A DNA stretch of 46,197 nucleotides from Betaproteobacteria bacterium (GTDB lineage Bacteria; Pseudomonadota; Gammaproteobacteria; Burkholderiales; WYBJ01), in the NCBI GenBank assembly GCA_009377585.1, contig WHTS01000042.1:1-46197 (forward strand), written 5' to 3'. This document shows, piece by piece, positions 16,238 through 23,141 of the stretch; the first letter of the stretch is position 1, and every line of letters starts with the position of its first letter. The position numbers and the translations under genes are program-made. The notes below the pieces were generated by a model. The model was not told the DNA's origin. It saw only the letters and a list, made by a program, of their open reading frames with translations, and ran no database searches.

Positions 16238-17161
16238 ATGAGCTCGCTCGATTTTCAATCGCCGCGGCGGTTCGCGCTGCTGTCCATCGCCACCTCGCTC
16301 GTCACCCTCGCGCTCAAGTTCGGCGTCTATTTCCTGACCGGCTCGGTGAGCCTGCTGTCGGATGCGCTGGAGGCGTTCGTCAACCTGGCCGCGGGCATGA
16401 TTGCGTTCGGCGCGCTCACCATCGCCGCGCGTCCCGCCGATGCCGATCATTCGTATGGACACGACAAGGCGGAATACTTCGCGAGCGGGGTCGAGGGCGT
16501 CCTGATCCTGTTGGCCGCCGGTTCCATCGTGTATGCGGCGGTCCCGCGCCTGTTCTCGCCCCAGCCCCTCGCGCATCTCGGCATCGGGCTGGCGATCGCA
16601 GTGATCGCGGCGGCAGCGAACTACGCCGCCGCGCACCTGATGCTGAAGGGCGCGCGCCGCCACGACAGCATCGCCATCGAGGCCGACGCCCAGCATCTCA
16701 TGACCGACGTCTGGACCACTGCCGCCATCGTTGCCGGCTTGCTGCTCGTGTGGTTCATGCCCGCCTGGCACATCCTCGATCCGTTGCTGGCGGTGGCGGT
16801 CGCGCTGCGCATCGTGGCAACGGGCATCGATCTGCTGCGCCGTTCGACCAACGGTCTCATGGATACCGCCTTGCCGGCCGAGGAAATCGAGCGCATCGAG
16901 CAGGTCGTTGACGCGCATATTTCACCGCAGGCGCAATACCAGGCCATGCGCACCCGCAAGGCGGGCGCTCGGCGCTTCATCGAGTTCAACCTGCTGGTGC
17001 CCGGCGCCACAGCGGTAAGCGATGCGCACGGCTTGTGCGACCGGATCGAGCACGCGATCCAGGGCGCGCTGCCGAATGCATCGGTGGTCATCCACGTCGA
17101 ACCGCGGGAGATTCGCCCTGGTGCCGCGGCGCAGGCTCAGGCGCTCCCCGGACGCGAGTGA
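16238..17161 (+). CDS. Cation diffusion facilitator (CDF) transporter
   Basis: About 307 residues with six predicted membrane spans and a cytoplasmic C-terminal domain of about 90 residues. Family marks are SVSLLSDALEAFVNLAAG in span 2, the HSYGHDKAEYF loop, and HLMTD (HxxxD) in span 5. In span 2 the usual HxxxD/DxxxD pair is ExxxN, so the transported metal may not be zinc; this variant is common enough not to imply loss of function. An in-frame GTG at 16223 is an alternative start. TGAGG before the ATG at 16238 favours the shorter form. It starts 30 bases after ligD in the same direction, so it may be carried on the same transcript. Confidence 0.9.
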   Translation: MSSLDFQSPRRFALLSIATSLVTLALKFGVYFLTGSVSLLSDALEAFVNLAAGMIAFGALTIAARPADADHSYGHDKAEYFASGVEGVLILLAAGSIVYAAVPRLFSPQPLAHLGIGLAIAVIAAAANYAAAHLMLKGARRHDSIAIEADAQHLMTDVWTTAAIVAGLLLVWFMPAWHILDPLLAVAVALRIVATGIDLLRRSTNGLMDTALPAEEIERIEQVVDAHISPQAQYQAMRTRKAGARRFIEFNLLVPGATAVSDAHGLCDRIEHAIQGALPNASVVIHVEPREIRPGAAAQAQALPGRE

Positions 17162-17216
17162 GCATCGGGCCGCTTTCTGCTACGCTAACCAATTCGTGTA
17201 ACCAGAGGCTACGACC

Positions 17217-17630
17217 ATGGCCAACCGACCCGACGACCGCTTGACCGAAGTGAAGATGGACCCCGATGACCTGCACCTGGAAGAGGTCTTTACCGATCGG
17301 CGCGTCGGCACCATCCGGCGGCTCACGCCGGTGAACGGCAAGGGTGCTATCGATACGACCCGCGCCGTGTCCTATATCGGCGAAACCCAGGTCATGACCT
17401 CGGTCGGCGCGTTGCCGATCTCGTTCGAGATCGAGGCCAAGGATCTGGGCGAGGCCGCAGCCAAGTTCGGCGCCGAAGCCAAGGATGCAATCGAGCGCAC
17501 CATGCACGATCTGCACGAGATGCGCCGGCAAGCGGCTTCGTCGATCGTCGTGCCGCAGGGCGGGATGGGCGGCATGGGTGGTCTCGGCGGCGGTGGTGTG
17601 CCGGGTGGCGGCAAGATTCAGATACCCTGA
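17217..17630 (+). CDS. Conserved-looking small protein of unknown function with Gly-rich tail
   Basis: 137 residues, not recognised. The first 110 residues look like a compact folded domain: LEEVFTDRRVGTIRRLTPV, then SVGALPISFEIEAKDLGEAAAKF and a predicted amphipathic helix AKDAIERTMHDLHEMRRQAA. The end is a Gly/Met repeat (GGMGGMGGLGGGG) closing with KIQIP. No signal peptide or membrane span. AGAGG precedes the ATG at 17217. The next gene starts eight bases after its stop, so they are probably co-transcribed. The clean ribosome site, tight spacing and ordinary codon use make it very likely a real gene. Confidence 0.8.
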   Translation: MANRPDDRLTEVKMDPDDLHLEEVFTDRRVGTIRRLTPVNGKGAIDTTRAVSYIGETQVMTSVGALPISFEIEAKDLGEAAAKFGAEAKDAIERTMHDLHEMRRQAASSIVVPQGGMGGMGGLGGGGVPGGGKIQIP

Positions 17631-17637
17631 GGCAGGC

Positions 17638-18465
17638 ATGTTCGAAGACAGGCTCGCGCTTCATACCTGGTCCCTGGATACCACGCCGCTTACTGGAGCG
17701 CTTGCGGCCTGCAAGCAGGCCGGATGGAACGGGGTCGAGTTGCGGCGCATCGACTTCGTTCGCTGCCAGGAAGCGGGCCTCGACAATGCCCAGGTGCTCG
17801 AGCTGGTGCGAGCGTCGGGGCTCGAGGTCGCCTGTATCGGCACCGAGTACGGGCTCATGTTCGCTGAAGGCGGCGAGCGCGACCGGCTGCTGGAGATGCT
17901 CAATCTGACGTGCCGCAACGCCCGCGCGCTGGGTTGCGAGCTGGTGATGATCGCGCCGGGCCAGAACAGCGGCACGCTCGAGACCGCGGTCGCGAATTTC
18001 CGGGCGGCGGGCGAGGTGGTCGAGCGCCACGGCGTGCGCCTGGCGCTCGAGTTCAACTCCCAGCACCCGGTCATCAATCGTCTCGCGGTGGGCCGCGACC
18101 TGGTCGCGGCGACCGCGCATCCGAGCTGCGGCCTGCTGCTCGACACCTACCACATGGAGCGCTGCGGCGACGGTGGGGGCAGCTTCGCGGCAATGGCGCC
18201 GCGCGAGATCTTCGCTTTCCAGTACAGCGACGTGCCTGCCGGCGCGCCTGCAAACGAGCGCCGTCCCACCGATCGCCTGCCGCCCGGACAGGGCTGCGTG
18301 CGCTGGCTGGAGGTGTTCCGCCTGCTGGCCGAGAAGGGTTATGCGGGATACTTGAGCTACGAGGCGCCGAACCCGCTGCAGTGGGCGCGTCCGCCGGTCG
18401 AGGTCGCACGTGAAGCGCTGCAGGCGACCCGTTCGCTGCTGCGGGAGTCCGAACGTGCGCCATGA
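17638..18465 (+). CDS. Sugar phosphate isomerase/epimerase-like TIM-barrel protein
   Basis: 275 residues of the xylose-isomerase-like TIM-barrel superfamily (AP endonuclease 2 / IolE-type). Barrel marks are ALHTWSLDTTPL at strand 1, AGWNGVELRRIDF at strand 2, ELVMIAPGQN, GVRLALEFN with a metal-type Glu, HPSCGLLLDTYHM with Asp and His ligands, the FAFQYSDVP strand with Asp, and GYAGYLSYEA with Glu near the C-terminus. The metal-site pattern looks intact. The ATG at 17638 lies after TGAGGC. It is followed after 40 bases by a crotonase-fold gene. The substrate cannot be named. Confidence 0.85.
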   Translation: MFEDRLALHTWSLDTTPLTGALAACKQAGWNGVELRRIDFVRCQEAGLDNAQVLELVRASGLEVACIGTEYGLMFAEGGERDRLLEMLNLTCRNARALGCELVMIAPGQNSGTLETAVANFRAAGEVVERHGVRLALEFNSQHPVINRLAVGRDLVAATAHPSCGLLLDTYHMERCGDGGGSFAAMAPREIFAFQYSDVPAGAPANERRPTDRLPPGQGCVRWLEVFRLLAEKGYAGYLSYEAPNPLQWARPPVEVAREALQATRSLLRESERAP

Positions 18466-18505
18466 GGCCGACTTCTAAAACGAGCCAATTCACCGAGGAA
18501 CGATC

Positions 18506-19276
18506 ATGTACGAGCACATTGTGGCGGAAGTGGAAGACGGCGTGGGGGTCGTGACTCTGAATCGACCCGACAAGATGAATGCGATGAACCGAAAGCTTAG
18601 CCACGAGCTGCACCACGCGGTGAAAGCGTTCGAGGCCGACGATGCGATCGGTTGCATCGTGATCACGGGGGCTGGTGAGCGTGCATTCTCGGCCGGCGGC
18701 GACATCCACGAGCAATTGAAGGACGATGCGCGCTATTCGGACGAAGAGCGCGACGCGATGCGCAACTCGCAGCGCAGCTTCGAGATCTCCGCTTGCGCCA
18801 AGCCGACGATCGGCATGATCAATGGCATCGCCTATGGCGGCGCCGCAGTGCTCGCATCCTCGCTCGATATGCGCATGGGCTGCGAAGGCACCCGGTTTCG
18901 TTTTCTCGCCGCCGCATATGGCCGGATCAACAGCACCTGGACCCTGCCCAACCAGGTCGGCTGGCCGATAGCCAAGGAGTTGCTGTTCTCGGCTCGAATC
19001 GTGGAAGCCGAGGAAGCCTACCGCATCGGGCTGCTGAATCACCTGGTGCCGCGCAGCGAGCTGCGCGAAAAGACGATGGCGCTGGCGAAGACGATCGCCG
19101 CCAACCACCGCGGCGCGGTCGTGGGCATCAAGCAATTGATGCTGCAGCAGATGACGATGGGACTCGATGCCCAGCACAAGGCGGAGGTCGACTACACCAC
19201 CCATGTGTTGCGAGGCGCGAAGGCGAAGGAGGCCTTCCCCGAGTTCATCGCGCGCAAGGGCCTGGCGACCGGGTGA
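18506..19276 (+). CDS. Crotonase-fold (enoyl-CoA hydratase/isomerase family) protein lacking hydratase glutamates
   Basis: 256 residues of the crotonase superfamily, which act on acyl-CoA. Oxyanion-hole elements are present: AFSAGGDI (60-67) and GIAYGGAAVL (108-116). Aligning to rat enoyl-CoA hydratase by eye, the two catalytic Glu positions (144 and 164) fall on V115 and A135, so ordinary hydration is unlikely. Other crotonase activities (isomerase, hydrolase, decarboxylase) remain possible. GAGGA precedes the ATG. The amidase gene starts four bases after its stop. Compare the gene at 44177-44968, where both Glu are kept. Confidence 0.88.
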   Translation: MYEHIVAEVEDGVGVVTLNRPDKMNAMNRKLSHELHHAVKAFEADDAIGCIVITGAGERAFSAGGDIHEQLKDDARYSDEERDAMRNSQRSFEISACAKPTIGMINGIAYGGAAVLASSLDMRMGCEGTRFRFLAAAYGRINSTWTLPNQVGWPIAKELLFSARIVEAEEAYRIGLLNHLVPRSELREKTMALAKTIAANHRGAVVGIKQLMLQQMTMGLDAQHKAEVDYTTHVLRGAKAKEAFPEFIARKGLATG

Positions 19277-19279
19277 CCC

Positions 19280-21601
19280 GTGCCGGCTCGAGCGTCAGCG
19301 GCGCAAGCATCGTTCCGACTCGAAGAGGCGACGATCGAGGATCTGCAGCGCGCCATTCGCGCCGGTGAGATCACCTGCGTCGAGGTCGTGCAGCGCTATC
19401 TTGCGCGCGCGCGGGCCTTCAACGGCGTAGCCAGCGTTCTGGTCACCGAGGACGGCAAGCCGATCGAGCCCGCACCGGGCGCCGTGCGCGCGGGCGCGCC
19501 GGTGCGCTTTCCGAGCGACACCGTCACGGCTTCCACGCTGTTGCCGGATCTCGATCGTTATCGCGGCCCGCCGCTCGAATTCGGCCGCATGGAGCCTACC
19601 GCGTCCGACCCGTCGGTCGCGCAGCAATACGGCATGATCGTCGGCAAGCCGAACGCCGGGCAGCTGAATGCACTGGCGACGCTCAACATTCGCGGCGAGC
19701 GTTCGGTGACCTGCCGCGGCGATTACGACCGGCATCCCGACTCGGGGCCGTTGCCGCCGGGCGCGCCGCCCGTGTGCGAGCAATTCCGCCGCCAACCCGA
19801 TGCGCTCGAGCAGGCGGCCGAGTTTGATCGAACCTACGGGCGCAATCCGCCGCTGGACGAAATGCCGCTCTATGGCGTCGTGGTGTCGCTCAAGGACCCG
19901 TTCGATACGCGCGACATGCGCACCACCGGCGGCGGCGATGCGGCTTACGACATCGACTTCCCCGCACGCGACCACGTGCTCGTCGAGCAACTGCGCAAGA
20001 AGGGTGCGATCGTCTATGCCAAGGCGGTGAACACCGAGTACAACGGACGCGCCGGCAATCCGGGCGGACGCCATCATCCGCGCAAGGTATTGCCGTCGGT
20101 GCTCGGCTATCAGCGCAGCAGCTGGAGCGGCAATCCGTCCAACGTCTACGACACCTCACGCGCGGCTTCGCTCGGGTCGAGCTCGGGCTCGGGTGTGTCG
20201 GTCAGCGCCAATCTCGTCATGGTGAGCCTGGGCGAGGAAACGCGCGCGTCGTGCCGGGGTCCCGCCAACCACAGCGCCTGCGCATTGATCCTGCCGCACA
20301 AGGCGATGCTGGGGTTCGACGGCGGTGCGATCGGCGCCGACATCTACTGCGACCGCACCGGCATCCTTGCGCGCACGCTGGCCGATTGCGCGAAGGTGCT
20401 GGACGCGCTGAAGGACCCGGTCGACGGCTATTACGATGCGCGCGATCCGTACACCACGGTGCCGCGCTCGTCGGTGCTTGCGGAAGGCTACGCGACCCAT
20501 GCCGTGCCGCTGCCATCGCTCGAGGACATGCGCGTCGGCATCGTGCGCGAGTCCATGCTGAATCCCGGCACGAACGCAGCCGAGCCGATCATCACCGCCG
20601 CGGCGCGCGAGATCAAGGACGTGCTCGGCGCTCAGCTGGGCGCGACGCTGGTGGAATCGTCGCATCGGCTGTGGCAGCCCGATCCGGATATCGAGCCGAT
20701 GGCGGTCGACTTCACGCGCGCGCTTGCACGGCTGGTGCCGGTGTTCATGCCCGACATCCTGTTTCGCCTGACTGCCGCGGGCGAGCCGGTGTTTCCGGAG
20801 GTTGCGGCAGCGATCGTGCCGACCGAGTTCGCACCGGGCCGAGTGTTCGGCACCGGTTCGATGCAGCCGATCGACTACTGCGTCGCGCTCGCCGACGGGC
20901 TCATCGACCCGCCGGCGAATCTCGACATCGCGACCGTGCAGCAGCAGGAGCTCGCACCGACGTTCCGCTATCACATCAAGCAATACCTCTCGCGGCGCGC
21001 CGCCGACTGGAGCGCGCTCGGCTACAGCGAAACACTGGTCGACTGGCCGAACCTCAATGCGCGCTCGAAATTCTGGGGCGACGACGGGCGCGCCGCGTTC
21101 CGTAACTGGGAAGAGATCGCCGATCCGCGCAATCCATTGAGCGGCCGCCAGGGCGTGAACGAGCGCATCATGTTGCGCGAGCTGCTGCGGCGCGCGGACA
21201 TGATGGTCATCCTGGAGAATCGTCTCGATGTGCTGGTGCGGCTGCATACGCCGCTGCCGCCAGCGAAGATCGGCGGACCGGAAGTGCCCGGCCCGATCGG
21301 GCAGCTTCGCAACGAATCGCAATACGGTCCCAACGCCGGGCTTACCGAGGTGCTCGTTCCGGCGGGATACGTGAAGGTCGCCTACGACCCGGTATTCGCA
21401 TTGAGCGCCGACGCGACGCGCTACGTCGGTGTGGCAACGGAGGAGCCCGCCGCGCTGGCGGAGCCGGGTCTGCCGTTCTCGCTGGTGTTTCGTGCCGAGC
21501 CGGGCAAGGAAGATAGCGTGCTCAGGATCGCCGCGACCTATGAGCAGGCTTCGCGGCGGCGCGTGCCGCCGCCCGCTTTCGGACCGCTTCCGGTGTCGTA
21601 G
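19280..21601 (+). CDS. Large amidase-signature family protein
   Basis: 773 residues with the amidase-signature Ser-cisSer-Lys triad: K205 in VSLKDPFDT, the cis-Ser at about S300 in GSSSGSG, and the nucleophile S324 in ETRASCRGPA (24 residues apart, as in the family). It is much longer than the usual 450-500 residues: there are inserts between residues about 50-190 and before the SSSGSG motif, and a C-terminal region of about 150 residues. No signal peptide is evident. The start is GTG at 19280, four bases after the crotonase stop. Hydrolysis of an amide or related bond in the same catabolic unit is inferred. The end is directly followed by a family-A repeat. Confidence 0.85.
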   Translation: MPARASAAQASFRLEEATIEDLQRAIRAGEITCVEVVQRYLARARAFNGVASVLVTEDGKPIEPAPGAVRAGAPVRFPSDTVTASTLLPDLDRYRGPPLEFGRMEPTASDPSVAQQYGMIVGKPNAGQLNALATLNIRGERSVTCRGDYDRHPDSGPLPPGAPPVCEQFRRQPDALEQAAEFDRTYGRNPPLDEMPLYGVVVSLKDPFDTRDMRTTGGGDAAYDIDFPARDHVLVEQLRKKGAIVYAKAVNTEYNGRAGNPGGRHHPRKVLPSVLGYQRSSWSGNPSNVYDTSRAASLGSSSGSGVSVSANLVMVSLGEETRASCRGPANHSACALILPHKAMLGFDGGAIGADIYCDRTGILARTLADCAKVLDALKDPVDGYYDARDPYTTVPRSSVLAEGYATHAVPLPSLEDMRVGIVRESMLNPGTNAAEPIITAAAREIKDVLGAQLGATLVESSHRLWQPDPDIEPMAVDFTRALARLVPVFMPDILFRLTAAGEPVFPEVAAAIVPTEFAPGRVFGTGSMQPIDYCVALADGLIDPPANLDIATVQQQELAPTFRYHIKQYLSRRAADWSALGYSETLVDWPNLNARSKFWGDDGRAAFRNWEEIADPRNPLSGRQGVNERIMLRELLRRADMMVILENRLDVLVRLHTPLPPAKIGGPEVPGPIGQLRNESQYGPNAGLTEVLVPAGYVKVAYDPVFALSADATRYVGVATEEPAALAEPGLPFSLVFRAEPGKEDSVLRIAATYEQASRRRVPPPAFGPLPVS

Positions 21602-21785
21602 GCTCGGGACCACCCCGTCCGCGACGTTGTCGCGTCCCGCCCCTCCTCGACGAGGAGGGGCGTTTGTCTTGTTTTCCCCTCCTCTCACGAGGAGGGGTGC
21701 CCGCGCCAGCGGGCGGGGTGGTGTGGTTTCGGTCGTATGAGACCCATTCGCCGGCGATCTTGTCGCGACCGGCCCCTCGGAAAAC
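21602..21785. repeat. Dispersed GC-rich repeat, family A (copy 3)
   Basis: GGGACCACCCCGTCCGCGAC, then a GTTGTCGCGTC block with CGCCCCTCCTCGACGAGGAGG, and a second unit with CCTCTCACGAGGAGGGGTG and GGCGGGGTGGTGTGGTTT. It begins immediately after the amidase stop and ends where a receptor-gene tail begins. Confidence 0.8.
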
Positions 21786-21863
21786 CATACCACCCAGTTC
21801 TCGCGCCAGGAAGCGAAGAAATGGGCGCAGGTCGTCAAGGAAAGCGGCGCGCAGGTGAACTGA
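21786..21863 (+). pseudogene. 3' tail of a Bug (TctC-type) receptor gene
   Basis: The frame ending at the TGA at 21861-21863 reads QEAKKWAQVVKESGAQVN. This is the standard C-terminus of Bug-family solute receptors; compare EKWSKVVKASGAKAN of the intact gene at 35799-36800. Everything upstream has been replaced by the family-A repeat. It is a remnant with no start codon. Confidence 0.75.
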
Positions 21864-21870
21864 TCCGCGC

Positions 21871-23034
21871 TCAGGCGAGCGTGGCCGAGATCCAGTCCGC
21901 GATGTAGTCGACCGCAATTTGACGATTGTCGGCCTGCACGTGGTAGCGCGTGCCGTCCTCGGGTTTGAGAATTTTCAGGTGCTTTTGCGGCGAGGCGATC
22001 GCCTCGTATAGCTTGTAAGCCGAATCGACCGGCACGGTCTTGTCGGTCTCGGCGTGCACGATGAGGAAGGGCATCGTGATGCGTGATGCGACCTGCGCGA
22101 GCGAGAACTTCTCCGCCTTGCGGATCGCCTCGTCCATGGTCTCGCAGCCCATGATCCAGCGGAAATGGAAGTTGGACTGCGCGGTGGTGGTCGGGTCCTG
22201 CTCGTGGCGGCGCTTGATTTCGCGCTGCCACGCCGCCAAGTCCCAGTGCAAAGCGGCGAAAGCAACGCCGGCGCGGTAGCGCTGCTCGAACGCGGCAACC
22301 CGCCCGGCATAGTAGCCGCCGAAGCTGTAACCCATGACTACCACCTTGCCCGGATCCACCTCAACGCGCTTCGAGACGTAATCGTAGGCAGCCGTGCCGG
22401 CCACCTCGTAGTCGTGGCGCGCGTAGATGTCGCGCAGCCGCAGCGATTCGCCCTGGCCCGGGCCGTCGATCGCGAGCGTGTTCCAGCCGCGCGCGGCGAA
22501 TTCGAGCCCGTTGAAGAGGACGCTCATCTCCTTGCAGTTGTCCATGCCGTCGAACACGACGATTGTCGGCCGCGGCCCAGACACCCCTGGCGCTTTCAGA
22601 AACAGCGCGGGCAGCGTCTTGCCCTCGAACGGCACTTCGACCTTCTCCATGTTGGGATAGCGGCGCAGGAGCCCCGCATGATGCAACTCGAGCGCTTTGC
22701 GCCCGATCTCGCGCTTGAGCGGCCCGGGCGGCACGAAGCGTTCGCCGGTGAAGTAGTACATGCCCGCGCGCAGGTAGTAGTTGCCGGCCGTGTGCTGGCG
22801 GCCTTCGGCGGCTGCCTGGTCGGCGACCTTCTCCAGGCGCGCGCCCAGCGCGCACCATTCCTGCTGCCACGCCTCGTGATCGATCTGCTTGTCCATCAGC
22901 CGCTGGCAGACCTCGTCGATCTCCCCCAGCGCCACCGATCCGCCGTAAGGCGCCATTGCCTTGGTCATCAGCACTGCGTTCGACCAGAGCACGTTGCCGG
23001 GGAAGTGCTCGGTCCAGGTGGATTGGTTTGTCAT
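21871..23034 (-). CDS. Alpha/beta hydrolase (FrsA/DUF1100 or dihydropseudooxynicotine-hydrolase-like)
   Basis: 387 residues. An N-terminal helical region (about 1-120) precedes the alpha/beta hydrolase core. The nucleophile is S237 in MGYSFGG, the acid is D331 in HAETDKTVP and the His is H365 in TRYHVQAD, with oxyanion residues in VVFDGMDN. This long-N-terminus architecture resembles 2,6-dihydropseudooxynicotine hydrolase and related C-C or ester hydrolases, but I would not name a substrate. GGAG lies seven bases before the ATG at 23034. It is downstream of the molybdenum hydroxylase gene on the same strand, separated by an inverted pair of dRS3-type repeats. Confidence 0.88.
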   Translation of the reverse strand: MTNQSTWTEHFPGNVLWSNAVLMTKAMAPYGGSVALGEIDEVCQRLMDKQIDHEAWQQEWCALGARLEKVADQAAAEGRQHTAGNYYLRAGMYYFTGERFVPPGPLKREIGRKALELHHAGLLRRYPNMEKVEVPFEGKTLPALFLKAPGVSGPRPTIVVFDGMDNCKEMSVLFNGLEFAARGWNTLAIDGPGQGESLRLRDIYARHDYEVAGTAAYDYVSKRVEVDPGKVVVMGYSFGGYYAGRVAAFEQRYRAGVAFAALHWDLAAWQREIKRRHEQDPTTTAQSNFHFRWIMGCETMDEAIRKAEKFSLAQVASRITMPFLIVHAETDKTVPVDSAYKLYEAIASPQKHLKILKPEDGTRYHVQADNRQIAVDYIADWISATLA

Positions 23035-23052
23035 TGCTTGCTCCGGTCATGC

Positions 23053-23125
23053 GTCGTTCCCGCGCAAGCGGAAGCCCAGGGAGCCTACGGCTCAGTCCTG
23101 GATTCCCGCTTGCGCGGGAATGACG
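23053..23125. repeat. Inverted pair of dRS3-type repeats
   Basis: A degenerate copy (GTCGTTCCCGCGCAAGCGG, then AAGCCCAGG) at 23053-23080 faces CCTGGATTCCCGCTTGCGCG with GGAATGAC at 23098-23125. The gap between the two genes contains little else. Confidence 0.8.
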
Positions 23126-23141
23126 GAGAAATTCAGCGGCG

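Noticed and set aside
20156-22231. Minus-strand open frame of about 691 codons
   Set aside because: It is antisense to the amidase gene and out of frame with the alpha/beta hydrolase; it runs through a family-A repeat and shows no domain.
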